DNA of 64,000 nucleotides from JAPPLB01 sp965218555 (lineage in GTDB: Bacteria > Acidobacteriota > Terriglobia > Bryobacterales > UBA6623), in assembly GCA_965218555.1 (NCBI GenBank), contig OZ244625.1, forward strand, positions 496,001 to 560,000. The letters run 5' to 3'. Made by a program: the position numbers and the translations under genes. Of this stretch, positions 35,520 to 43,981 are shown piece by piece. How positions within the stretch are numbered: the first letter of the stretch is position 1; every line of letters begins with the position of its first letter. Under the pieces are notes generated by a model. The model was not told where the DNA came from. It saw only the letters and a program-made list of their open reading frames with translations, and ran no database searches.

Positions 35520-35770
35520 CGCTGGACGATCAACTACAAACTGGCTGGGCGGGTCGATGTCGCCGATGGGTTCGCGTTACGCGACAGCGCTGGCAGTGGC
35601 TTCCGCCCGCGGACGCCCGAACAGCAGGATGGGTTCTATACGTAGACTGAGTTCGCCCCGACGCTTGGGAGACTTGGTGAACCAAGGCGCCGTTTCGTCG
35701 ATTTTCCGAACTCGTGCAACTATACCGCCGGGACGGTCATCGATAGCGGCCCTGACAGCCGTACCAGAAA
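35520..35770 (+). pseudogene. Decayed fragment of a third TonB-dependent receptor
   Basis: Three pieces in the plus direction match consecutive barrel segments of both flanking receptors. Nt 35520-35642 reads RWTINYKLAGRV...SGFRPRTPEQQDGF, cf. NYKVSGRV...TGFRAPTPGQQNAF; it then meets a TAG at 35643. In another frame, nt 35671-35715 reads DLVNQGAVSSIFRTR, cf. DLVNRGTIPSISEL. Back in the first frame, nt 35718-35753 reads NYTAGTVIDSGP, cf. NYTVGTVVDSGP. An extra T in TCGATTTTCCGAACTCG, two internal deletions and a stop codon show loss of function. It lies between the two intact divergent receptors and probably represents a lost member of the same cluster. Confidence 0.8.
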
Positions 35771-35876
35771 GGAAATTTGCCCTCAGCTAAAACCGTTGCG
35801 AATCAGGTGTTCGCATGCCTGCTGCGCAGGTGTTTTGGTGTGGGTTGTCCTGCGCACGGCAGGACGAGGGAAGTTT

Positions 35877-38645
35877 ATGATTTTATTTATGCGCGAAACC
35901 TGGGGAGTCGTCGCAACGGGCTTTGCGTTGCTGCTGGGTTTATCCGCCAACACGTTCGCCCAGAGCAGCGCCGCATTGCGTGGAACCGTGACCGACAGCT
36001 CCGGAGCATTGATTCCCGGTGCGGAAGTCACGGCGACCAATGACACGACGGGGATTGCCATCAGGCAGGTAACGAACGAAATCGGAAATTACGAGTTCAG
36101 CGGTTTGCAACCCGGGCTCTACACGCTAACCGCGGAGGCGCCCGACTTTCAAACCGGGATTCAAAGCAATGTCGAACTGCGAGCGGGCCATCGTGTCCTG
36201 CTGAACTTCAGCCTCGAAGTGGTCGTGGTGGACACCATCGTCGTGATCGGATCGCGCTCGCGGCCACGGTCGGTGACCGAGTCGACGGTGCCGATCGACG
36301 TCATCTCGAGCGAGGAGATCGTGAGTCAAGGCGACACCGACTTGAGCAATCGGTTGCGGGCGATCATTCCGTCCTATAACGTCAATACCCAGCCGATCGG
36401 CGACGCCGCCACGATCGCCCGTCCGGCGAACCTGCGCAATCTGGCGCCCGACCACACGCTGGTTCTGGTGAATGGCAAACGCCGCCACCGCTCGGCGATC
36501 ATCACTTGGCTGGGCAATGGCGTGTCAGACGGCGCGCAGGGGCCGGACATCTCGGCCATCCCAACGATCGCTCTGCAGCAGGTCGAGGTGCTGCGCGACG
36601 GCGCGGCGGCGCAATACGGCTCGGACGCCATTGCCGGTGTGCTGAATTTCCTTCTCAAGGACGACCGGTCCGGCGGCAGTGTCGAGTTTCTCAGCGGGAT
36701 TCACCAAGACGGAGGAGCAGGATACACTGTCGCCGGCAACGTCGGGTTGCCGCTCGGCGCAACCGGGTTCGCCAACCTCAGTCTTGAATACGGCAACTCC
36801 AATCCTACCGACCGCACCATCCAGCGCGCCGATGCGGCGGCGTTGATCGAGGCCGGCAACAACCATGTCCGCAACCCGGCCCAGATCTGGGGTTCTCCGG
36901 ACATCGACGACAATTTCAAGTTCTTCGGCAATTTCGGCTACCAGTTCAGCAACGGCTTGCAGTTCTACGGACACACGAACTACGCCGGCAAGAGAGTGGA
37001 CGGCGGCTTCTTCTTCAGGAACCCCAATACCCGCGGCGGCGTGTTCAGCAACGACGGCGGCCAGACTCTGCTCATCGGCGACGCGCTCGCCGCGCGCGGC
37101 GAAGGCTCCGCCCACTGCCCCACGGTGACCGTCACCAACCACGTACCCGATCCGGCCGCCCTGCAACGGATCATGGACGATCCGAACTGCTTCTCCTTCC
37201 AGGAACTCTTTCCCGGCGGCTTCACTCCCCGTTTCGGCGGCGAAGCGACCGATGCGTCGGTGGTAGCCGGGCTGCGCGGATTCACCTCCAGCGGCATCAT
37301 CTGGGACGCCAGCGTCAGCGTCGGCTCCAACGAGGCGGACTTCTTCATCTACAACACCATCAACGCCTCCTTCGGTCCGGATACGCCCACATCGTTCGAT
37401 CCCGGTCTCTACGGCCAGCAGGAGATCGGCGTCAACTTCGACATCTCTTATGCCGTCAACGACATGCTCAACCTCGCCGCCGGCGCCGAATGGCGTGACG
37501 AGCGGTTCGAGATCGGCATCGGCCAGCGCGAGTCGTGGGACTTCGGCCCCTTCGCTCCGCAGGGCTTCAGCGCCGCATCCAACGGCTTCCCCGGCTTCAG
37601 CCCGATCGCAGCGGGGAACTGGAGCCGCAGCAACGTGGCTTTCTACGGAGACGTCGAGCTACAAGGCCGGGAAGAGCGCTGGACGCTCGGTACGGCCGTC
37701 CGATTGGAAAACTTCGAGGACTTCGGCGCCACGATCAACGGCAAGCTCTCCGGGCGCGTCCAACTCAACCGCGAGGTCGCGCTCCGCGCCGGCGTCAGCA
37801 GCGGGTTCCGCGCGCCGACGCCCGGACAGCAAAACGCGTTCAATGTGTCGACGCAGTACGTCCCGGAACTCATGGACCTGGTGAACCGCGGCACCATTCC
37901 GTCGATTTCCGAACTCGCGCAGCGGTACGGCGGGCGGCCGCTGCAGCCCGAGACATCACTCAACTACACCGTCGGCACGGTGGTCGATAGCGGCCCCTTC
38001 ACCCTGACGGCCGACTACTTCCGCATCGATCTGTCCGACCGCTTCGGCAACTCGAGAGACATCAATCTCTCGCCGGACGATGTCGACATCCTCGTCGCGG
38101 AGGGCATCACGAGCGCCAGCAACCTGAGGAGCTTCCGGTTCTTCATCAATGACATCGCGACGAGAACGCAGGGGCTCGACGTGGTCTCGACATACAGCCC
38201 GCCGGCGCTCGGCGGTGACACTGCCTTCAGCGTCGCCTTCAACCACACCGATAACAAGGTTATGGATTTCAACCCGCAGACGCTCTCGCCCAACCGCATC
38301 CGCCGACTGCAGGCGGCGCTGCCCGAAACCCGCTGGTATTTCAGCGCCAACCAGCGTGTCGGACGGCTGAAAATCCTCGGCCGCCTGAGCTACTACGGCG
38401 GCTGGTACGACGACGACGACCCAGCGTTCTACGATGGGAAGCCCATCGTTGATCTGGAATTCAGCCAGCCGCTCTCCGAGACCGTTACGTTGAGATTCGG
38501 CGTGCAGAACGTGTTCAATACCTACCCGGGCGCGAACCCCAGTGCGTTGCGCACCGGGGAACGCTACAGCGAGTACACGCCGTGGGGCTTCAACGGCGCC
38601 TACTACTTCCTCGGCCTGCGCTACTCCTGGAAGGCGTCACCGTAG
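35877..38645 (+). CDS. TonB-dependent receptor
   Basis: A 922-residue receptor, paralogous to the divergent one. The ATG at 35877 is preceded by GAGGGA about 5 nt upstream and begins a signal peptide (MRETWGVVATGFALLLGLSANTFA). The order of domains is a carboxypeptidase-regulatory-like domain (about 30-110), a plug (VPIDVISSEEIVSQGDTDL, QVEVLRDGAAAQYGSDAIAG), and a 22-strand-type barrel. It ends GAYYFLGLRYSWKASP, the normal aromatic C-terminus for outer-membrane assembly, so it lacks the tail of its paralogue. The upstream intergenic region holds a receptor relic. The substrate is unknown; a shared ligand class with the paralogue is likely. Confidence 0.93.
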   Translation: MILFMRETWGVVATGFALLLGLSANTFAQSSAALRGTVTDSSGALIPGAEVTATNDTTGIAIRQVTNEIGNYEFSGLQPGLYTLTAEAPDFQTGIQSNVELRAGHRVLLNFSLEVVVVDTIVVIGSRSRPRSVTESTVPIDVISSEEIVSQGDTDLSNRLRAIIPSYNVNTQPIGDAATIARPANLRNLAPDHTLVLVNGKRRHRSAIITWLGNGVSDGAQGPDISAIPTIALQQVEVLRDGAAAQYGSDAIAGVLNFLLKDDRSGGSVEFLSGIHQDGGAGYTVAGNVGLPLGATGFANLSLEYGNSNPTDRTIQRADAAALIEAGNNHVRNPAQIWGSPDIDDNFKFFGNFGYQFSNGLQFYGHTNYAGKRVDGGFFFRNPNTRGGVFSNDGGQTLLIGDALAARGEGSAHCPTVTVTNHVPDPAALQRIMDDPNCFSFQELFPGGFTPRFGGEATDASVVAGLRGFTSSGIIWDASVSVGSNEADFFIYNTINASFGPDTPTSFDPGLYGQQEIGVNFDISYAVNDMLNLAAGAEWRDERFEIGIGQRESWDFGPFAPQGFSAASNGFPGFSPIAAGNWSRSNVAFYGDVELQGREERWTLGTAVRLENFEDFGATINGKLSGRVQLNREVALRAGVSSGFRAPTPGQQNAFNVSTQYVPELMDLVNRGTIPSISELAQRYGGRPLQPETSLNYTVGTVVDSGPFTLTADYFRIDLSDRFGNSRDINLSPDDVDILVAEGITSASNLRSFRFFINDIATRTQGLDVVSTYSPPALGGDTAFSVAFNHTDNKVMDFNPQTLSPNRIRRLQAALPETRWYFSANQRVGRLKILGRLSYYGGWYDDDDPAFYDGKPIVDLEFSQPLSETVTLRFGVQNVFNTYPGANPSALRTGERYSEYTPWGFNGAYYFLGLRYSWKASP

Positions 38646-38705
38646 GTTGTACGGCCGGGGCCGGGATGCGTATCAGAGGAAGGACCAACTATTGAAGAGA
38701 GATCT

Positions 38706-38818
38706 GCGGACGATTCCGAGATGGCTCTCGCCGCGATCGAGCCGCTCGCGGCAAACCGCTGCCGCGACGAATTCCGGGACAAGGTGAAAGCCGCTGCGGA
38801 TCGACATGACGATCCCGG
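38706..38818 (+). repeat. Copy A of a diverged 113-bp repeat flanking the MATE gene
   Basis: This segment aligns without gaps to 40570-40682, with 89 of 113 bases identical by eye. The two copies are in the same orientation on either side of the MATE gene. Both end with GGATCGACATGACGA-CCCGG-type sequence. Substitutions fall at all codon positions, so it is unlikely to be a conserved short gene. Confidence 0.65.
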
Positions 38819-38924
38819 TTTGGGGCGAAGTTGCGGCAGGGTGATCCGCCGGCGGGAACTCACTTCTTGTCCTTTGTCGGCAGTGTCCGACTGCGAGCGG
38901 TAGATCGGTCTTTCTCAGACCGCC

Positions 38925-40349
38925 ATGACAACTGAACGGAACCATCCGGAATCCGGGCCTTGGGTCCATAAGGGCTTCTGGCGCGCGGCGTGGACCGCCG
39001 TCCGCGGGACGCAGGAGGACTACACGTCGGGAAGCCTGACCCGCGCGATGATCCTGCTGGCCATTCCCATGATGCTGGAGTTGCTGATGGAGTCGACCTT
39101 CACGCTCGTCGACACCTACTTCGTCGGAAAATTGGGGGCCGCCGCCGTCGCCATCACCGGCCTCAGCGGCGCCCTGATCGTCGTCGTCTTCGCGATTGCC
39201 ATGGGTCTCAGCATGGGGGCCACGGCCATGGTTTCGCGCCGCATTGGCGAGGGTGATCCGGAAGGCGCCGGGCTCGCCGCCGGCCAATCGGTGCTGGCCG
39301 GCATATTGATCTCTATTCCGGTGTCACTCGGCGGGGCGCTGCTGGCCCCGCGTCTGCTTGCTTTGATGGGCGGCTCCCCGGCCGTCGTGGCAGGCTGGAC
39401 CTATCCGGCGGTCTTGTTCGGTGGATCGGTCACGATCTTTCTGCTGTTTCTCAACAACGCCATCTTCCGCGGCGCCGGAGATGCTGTCATCGCCATGCGG
39501 GCGCTGGCGTTGGCCAACCTGCTGAACTGCATCCTCGACCCTTGTCTGATCTTCGGCTGGGGACCATTTCCGGAATGGGGCCTGATGGGAGCGGCGGTGG
39601 CGACAACGATCGGCCGCGGTACAGGCGTGGTCTATCAGTTCGTCATGCTGCTCCGCGGCGAGCTACGCGTGCGTGTCCGGCCGGCGCACTTCGCCGTGAA
39701 TGCGCCGGTCATGAAGAGGCTGCTGCGGATCTCGCTGACCGGCATCATCCAATACTCGGTGGCTACGGCAAGCTGGATCGGCGTGGCCCGGATCGTAGCC
39801 CTCTTCGGCTCGGTGGCTTTGGCGGGATACACGATCGCCACCCGGCTGATCCTGGCTTCCATTCTCGTCTCCTGGGGCCTTTCACAAGCCGCCGCGACCC
39901 TCGTCGGCCAATGCCTGGGCGCACGCAAGCCCGATCGAGCCGAGCGAGCCGTCTGGCTCGCCGGCTTCTACAACATCGCTTTTCTCACCGCCGTGAGCAT
40001 CGTGTTCTGGGTTCTGGCCGAACTTCTCATCGGTTTCTTCACTGCCGATCGGGCTGTAGCACTGATCGGCGCCGAGGCTCTCCGCTTCTTCAGCTTGGGT
40101 CAAGTCTTTGCCGCCTATGGTATGGTCTTCACGTCTGCTTTCAACGGCGCCGGCGACACCGATACGCCCACCTACATCAACTTCATCTGCTATTGGGTGT
40201 TCGAGCTCCCGGTTGCCTACGCACTGGCTCACATCGCCGGCTGGGGCCCAACGGGAGTTTATGTCGCGGTGGCCGGATCGAGCGTCATTTGGGCCGGGAT
40301 CGGTTTTTTGTGGTTCCGCCGAGGCGCGTGGAAGGCCCGGACGGTTTAG
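38925..40349 (+). CDS. MATE family multidrug/toxin exporter
   Basis: A 474-residue inner-membrane protein with about twelve hydrophobic segments, the normal number and length for MATE proteins. It begins with a soluble stretch of about 35 residues, then MILLAIPMMLELLMESTFTLVDTYFV, the typical first helix. Charged or polar motifs of the family are visible (ISLTGIIQYSVATASWIGVARI, GAGDTDTPTYINFICYWVFELP). It probably exports organic cations or drugs in exchange for Na+ or H+. Its TAG stop abuts a MITE-like element, and diverged repeats lie on both sides. No regulator gene is beside it. Confidence 0.92.
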   Translation: MTTERNHPESGPWVHKGFWRAAWTAVRGTQEDYTSGSLTRAMILLAIPMMLELLMESTFTLVDTYFVGKLGAAAVAITGLSGALIVVVFAIAMGLSMGATAMVSRRIGEGDPEGAGLAAGQSVLAGILISIPVSLGGALLAPRLLALMGGSPAVVAGWTYPAVLFGGSVTIFLLFLNNAIFRGAGDAVIAMRALALANLLNCILDPCLIFGWGPFPEWGLMGAAVATTIGRGTGVVYQFVMLLRGELRVRVRPAHFAVNAPVMKRLLRISLTGIIQYSVATASWIGVARIVALFGSVALAGYTIATRLILASILVSWGLSQAAATLVGQCLGARKPDRAERAVWLAGFYNIAFLTAVSIVFWVLAELLIGFFTADRAVALIGAEALRFFSLGQVFAAYGMVFTSAFNGAGDTDTPTYINFICYWVFELPVAYALAHIAGWGPTGVYVAVAGSSVIWAGIGFLWFRRGAWKARTV

Positions 40350-40525
40350 CCTGCATTTCTCACCAAGTGGGGAGGCGAAGTGCGTGAGAGGGCCGTCAGG
40401 AGGAGGCGCGAGCCGCTTGGCGCGCGCAGGTGTTCTTGATGGTACATCGAGCACGGCAAGCAAGCGCAACGAAGTCATGGCGGTCTTATCGCGTGCTTCG
40501 GACGTCGGGTGGTGAGAAATGCAGG
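40350..40525 (+). mobile_element. MITE-like element, copy 1
   Basis: A 176-bp element bounded by perfect 16-bp inverted repeats, CCTGCATTTCTCACCA (40350-40365) and TGGTGAGAAATGCAGG (40510-40525). It is flanked by the direct duplication TTAG (40346-40349 and 40526-40529). The left TTAG contains the stop codon of the MATE gene. It has no room for a transposase, so it must be moved in trans. It differs from copy 2 at about 9 of 176 positions. CC ends with a 4-bp duplication would fit an IS1380-like transposase, but this is inference. Confidence 0.85.
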
Positions 40526-40569
40526 TTAGATGCCGCCGGACGCCGAAGTTCCTGCGCAAGGCCGCGGCA

Positions 40570-40682
40570 GCGGACGATGGCGAGACGGTTCTCGCCGCTG
40601 CCGAGCTGTTCGCCGCAAGTCGTTGCCGTGACGCATACCGGAACAAGGTAAGAACTGTTGTGGATCGACATGACGAACCCGG
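40570..40682 (+). repeat. Copy B of the diverged 113-bp repeat
   Basis: Gapless partner of 38706-38818, about 79% identical by eye. It lies 45 nt after the right end of MITE copy 1 and just before the amidohydrolase promoter region. Confidence 0.65.
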
Positions 40683-40740
40683 CTCGGGCAAAGCCGCGAC
40701 AGATCATGGCAGTCCGAGCCTGGATTCCATGCGCGCATGC

Positions 40741-40746
40741 TAAAAT
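40741..40746 (+). promoter_or_regulatory. -10-like hexamer TAAAAT before the amidohydrolase gene
   Basis: TAAAAT ends 14 nt before the ATG at 40761, and there is no Shine-Dalgarno sequence. It is one of the weaker members of the short-leader promoter set. Confidence 0.3.
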
Positions 40747-40760
40747 CCGCCTGAATCGCT

Positions 40761-42110
40761 ATGTCCATTTACAGCCCTCGACACGGGAACATTTGCCTTG
40801 CGCGACGCCTTCTGGTCCTAGGATTGGTTGCCGCGGCAGGCCTTTCAGCACAACTCATCGCACTCAAGAACGTCCGCCTCATCGACGGCGCCGGTGGCCG
40901 CCCCATCGAAAACGCAACCCTCGTTCTCGCCGGCGGCAAGATCCGTAACGTCGGACCGGCGTCCAAGATCAAGGTGCCTGCCGGGGCCGAAGTCGTCGAC
41001 CTCAGCGGCAAGACCGTCATGCCGGGCATCATCAACCTGCATGGGCATGTCGGCATGGTCAAGGGCCTGAGCCAGGACATGGTGAACTACACACGCGAGA
41101 ACGCCGAGGCGCAGCTCAAGACCTATGCGATGTACGGCGTCACAACCACTACGAGCATGGGTACGGACGCGGAACTGATTCTCGACATCCGCGACGAGCA
41201 GCGCCGAGGAAAAGTCGACGGCGCCCGCGTCTTCACGGCTCTGCAGGGCTTTACGACCATCGCCGGTTATCCGACCCACGCACCCGGCGTCAAGGGCGTG
41301 GCGCAGGAAGCGGCGACCGCGGCCCAAGCCCGAGCATGGGTCAACCGGCTCGCCGACAAGGGTGCCGACGTCGTGAAGATGTGGGTCGACGATCATCACG
41401 AGACTTTTGAGAAACTCCCTCCGGGCGTCTACTCGGCCATCATCGAACAGGCCCACAAGCGAGACATGCTCGCTTTCGCTCATCTCTATGAGCTGGCCGA
41501 TGCCAAGGGCCTCGTCAACGCCGGCCTCGACGTCATCGCCCACAGCATCCGCGACGCCGAGGTCGACGACCAACTGATCGCCGCCATGAAAAAGAACAAG
41601 GTCACGTACGTCGCGACCCTCAGCCGCGAGCAGTCGACGTTCGTCTACGCCGACTCACCCGCTTGGCTCGACGATGCTTTTTTCCGTAAGGGAGTCGACG
41701 ATGACACTGTTCAGGCCGTCAAAACTACCCTCAAGGCCAAGCAGGCCAAAGACCCCGAGCGTGAGATCAACATCAAGGGCCTTGAAATCGCCATGAAAAA
41801 CCTCAAGAAGCTCTCTGATGCAGGCGTTCGTATCGGCTTCGGCAGCGACACCGGCCCGCCGGCTCGATTCTCCGGTTACTTCGAGCACTGGGAAATGGAG
41901 CTGATGGTCAAAGCCGGTCTCACGCCGGCGCAAGGGATCACGGCGGCGAGCAAGACGTCTGCCGAAGCTCTGGGCATCAGCAAGGACTTCGGTAGCCTCG
42001 AGAAAGGCAAGGCCGCCGACCTCATCGTCCTCAACAGCAATCCGCTCGACGACATCCTCAACACCCGCGACATCCATTCCGTGTACCTCGCCGGACGCAA
42101 GTTCGAGTAG
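40761..42110 (+). CDS. Exported amidohydrolase family protein
   Basis: A 449-residue metal-dependent hydrolase. A signal-like segment precedes the core (LLVLGLVAAAGLSAQ). Metal ligands of the TIM-barrel superfamily are visible in order: NLHGHVG (HxH), VVKMWVDD (the candidate carboxylated Lys), FAHLYEL and IAHSIRD (two His), and GSDTG (Asp). The C-terminal beta domain (GKAADLIVLNSNPLDDI) is typical of imidazolonepropionase- and prolidase-like secreted members. Substrates in this group include cyclic amides, dipeptides and N-acyl compounds; the exact one is unknown. MITE-like elements sit on both sides, inserted independently. Confidence 0.88.
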   Translation: MSIYSPRHGNICLARRLLVLGLVAAAGLSAQLIALKNVRLIDGAGGRPIENATLVLAGGKIRNVGPASKIKVPAGAEVVDLSGKTVMPGIINLHGHVGMVKGLSQDMVNYTRENAEAQLKTYAMYGVTTTTSMGTDAELILDIRDEQRRGKVDGARVFTALQGFTTIAGYPTHAPGVKGVAQEAATAAQARAWVNRLADKGADVVKMWVDDHHETFEKLPPGVYSAIIEQAHKRDMLAFAHLYELADAKGLVNAGLDVIAHSIRDAEVDDQLIAAMKKNKVTYVATLSREQSTFVYADSPAWLDDAFFRKGVDDDTVQAVKTTLKAKQAKDPEREINIKGLEIAMKNLKKLSDAGVRIGFGSDTGPPARFSGYFEHWEMELMVKAGLTPAQGITAASKTSAEALGISKDFGSLEKGKAADLIVLNSNPLDDILNTRDIHSVYLAGRKFE

Positions 42111-42157
42111 GATTGGCGTTTTCCTGTATCGGACTCCCCCGAACGTCCGATCACTAA

Positions 42158-42333
42158 CCTGCATTTCTCACCACGTGGCGAGGCGAAGTGCGTGTGAGGG
42201 CCGTCAGGACGAGCCGCGAGCCGCTTGGCGCGCGCAGGTGTACTTGAGAGTACATCGAGCACGGCAAGCAAGCGCAACGAAGTCATGGCGGTCGTATCGC
42301 GTGCTTCGGACGTCGGGTGGTGAGAAATGCAGG
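42158..42333 (+). mobile_element. MITE-like element, copy 2
   Basis: A 176-bp element in the same orientation as copy 1, with the same 16-bp terminal inverted repeats (42158-42173 and 42318-42333). It is flanked by CTAA on both sides (42154-42157 and 42334-42337). Both duplications fit the pattern YTAR. The different target duplications show that the two copies inserted independently rather than as ends of one composite transposon. Confidence 0.85.
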
Positions 42334-42351
42334 CTAAGTCATCGGGACCCA

Positions 42352-42388
42352 GCGCCGTCATCACTTCCCCGCGCCGTCATCACTTCCC
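42352..42388. repeat. Short tandem duplication, 19-nt period
   Basis: GCGCCGTCATCACTTCCC occurs twice (42352-42369 and 42371-42388), one base apart. It lies in the gene-free stretch between MITE copy 2 and the DUF1501 gene, where I see nothing else. Confidence 0.6.
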
Positions 42389-42555
42389 AGCCCCGTCCAC
42401 CTGCGTGCCGCTGTCCAGGGCATTGATGGCGCTCTTCGCGGCCAACTCAGCTCCTTGCGCGCGTAGGGTTTCGACGGACACGCCCTATCGAGTCCATCAG
42501 ACGAAATCACCCGGTGCGCCGAGGGGACTTGCCGGGAAACCGCTGGCTCGTGGAG

Positions 42556-43950
42556 CTATGCGAGGAGCTTGTGGACCACTTCCCCGTGGACATCCGTCAG
42601 CCGAAAGTCGCGGCCGGCGTGACGGTAGGTAAGTTTCCTGTGATCGAGACCCATCAGGTGAAGGATCGTTGCGTGCAAATCGTGAAAATGCACCTTGCCT
42701 TCAACACCGTAATAGCCGTATTCATCGGTACGACCGTAAGAGAGCCCCGCCTTGACGCCGCCGCCGGCCAGCCACATCGTGAAGCCGTGCGGATTGTGAT
42801 CGCGTCCGTCGGCATTCTCCGCTGTCGGGGTTCGGCCGAACTCACCTCCCCAGACGACGAGAGTATCGTCCAGTAGTCCGCATGTTTTCAGGTCGGTCAG
42901 CAGACCGGCAATGGGCTTGTCCACCTCACGACATTTCTTGCTGATCCGCTCTTGGAGCTTGCTGTGATGGTCCCAGCCGTTGCTGTTGCACTGCACGAAT
43001 CGCACGCCGCGCTCACAGAATCGGCGGGCCATGAGGCATTGCCGGCCGAAGTCTTCGGTCAAGGGGTCGTCGAGTCCGTAGAGGCGGCGGGTCGCAGCGG
43101 TCTCCGCGCTGATGTCCTGCAGGCGCGGCGCCTCGGTCTGCATCCGGAAAGCCAGCTCGAATGTGGCGATGCGGCTGTCGAGCTCGCTTTCGTACCCCAC
43201 TCGGTCGAGGTGGTGTTGCGAAAGGTCGTTCAGCATGTCCAACTCGAGCCGCTGCAGATCCGTGCTCTGTTTACCGTCACCGATAAACGGGAAACGGGCG
43301 TCCTTGGATTTCGTGTTTTCATAACCGAGGGGCGTTCCCTGGTAGGCAGCCGGGAGAAACGCGGAACTGTAGTTGTTGGCCCCACCCTCGGCCAACGCCT
43401 GCCCCATCGTGATGTAGCCCGGCAGGTCTTGATTCTCCGATCCGAGTCCGTACGTTAGCCAAGACCCCATCGCGGGTCGTATGAATGTGTCGCTGCCCGT
43501 GTGCCACTCGAGCACGGCTCCGCCATGCCGTGGATTCGAGCAGTGCATCGACCGAACAATGGCGAGGTCGTCGACCATGCGCGCCACGTTCGGGAACAAC
43601 TCGCTGACCCAGGCGCCGCTTTGCCCGTGTTGCTTGAATTCGAACGGCGAACCGATCATGTTGCCGCCGCGGCGCGGGAACGAAATCACGCGGGGCTTGG
43701 CGAACGGCAACGGCTTGCCGCTGTCTCGATTCAGAAGCGGCTTGGGATCAAACGTATCGATGTGCGACGGCCCCCCGAACATGAACAGCATGATCACCCG
43801 CTTCGCTCGCGGGGCGAAATGCGGAGGACGTATGGCGAGAGGGTTCGCCGTTGCTCCCGAGGATTCCTCGGCCAGCAACGCGGAGAGAGCCAGGGCGCCG
43901 AACCCCGCACCCATCCGGCTCAACCATTCTCTTCGCGAATGTCGCCGCAT
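42556..43950 (-). CDS. DUF1501 family secreted protein
   Basis: A 464-residue protein, paralogous to the DUF1501 protein at 13.5 kb. The ATG at 43948-43950 has GGAG 9 nt upstream; an ATG five codons earlier lacks one. A Tat-type signal is visible (RRHSRREWLSRMGAGFGALALSALL). Conserved motifs are VIMLFMFGGPSHIDTFDPKP, WVSELFPNVARMVDDLAIVRSM, VVWGGEFGRTPTAENADGRDHNPHGFTMW-type sequence and YRHAGRDFRLTD. It follows the DUF1549/DUF1553 gene on the minus strand by about 30 nt, the same order as the other pair. The conserved Asp/His residues suggest a metal-dependent phosphatase/sulfatase-like fold, but the reaction is unknown. Confidence 0.9.
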   Translation of the reverse strand: MRRHSRREWLSRMGAGFGALALSALLAEESSGATANPLAIRPPHFAPRAKRVIMLFMFGGPSHIDTFDPKPLLNRDSGKPLPFAKPRVISFPRRGGNMIGSPFEFKQHGQSGAWVSELFPNVARMVDDLAIVRSMHCSNPRHGGAVLEWHTGSDTFIRPAMGSWLTYGLGSENQDLPGYITMGQALAEGGANNYSSAFLPAAYQGTPLGYENTKSKDARFPFIGDGKQSTDLQRLELDMLNDLSQHHLDRVGYESELDSRIATFELAFRMQTEAPRLQDISAETAATRRLYGLDDPLTEDFGRQCLMARRFCERGVRFVQCNSNGWDHHSKLQERISKKCREVDKPIAGLLTDLKTCGLLDDTLVVWGGEFGRTPTAENADGRDHNPHGFTMWLAGGGVKAGLSYGRTDEYGYYGVEGKVHFHDLHATILHLMGLDHRKLTYRHAGRDFRLTDVHGEVVHKLLA

Positions 43951-43981
43951 CGGATTCAGCTCCATCTTACGGCATGCCGGA

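Noticed and set aside
38706..40682. Conserved small protein family encoded by the 113-bp repeats
   Set aside because: Changes are not concentrated at third codon positions in the best frame, and copy A has no start codon in that frame.
40350..42337. Composite transposon carrying the amidohydrolase gene between two MITE copies
   Set aside because: Each copy has its own target duplication (TTAG and CTAA), which shows two separate insertions.
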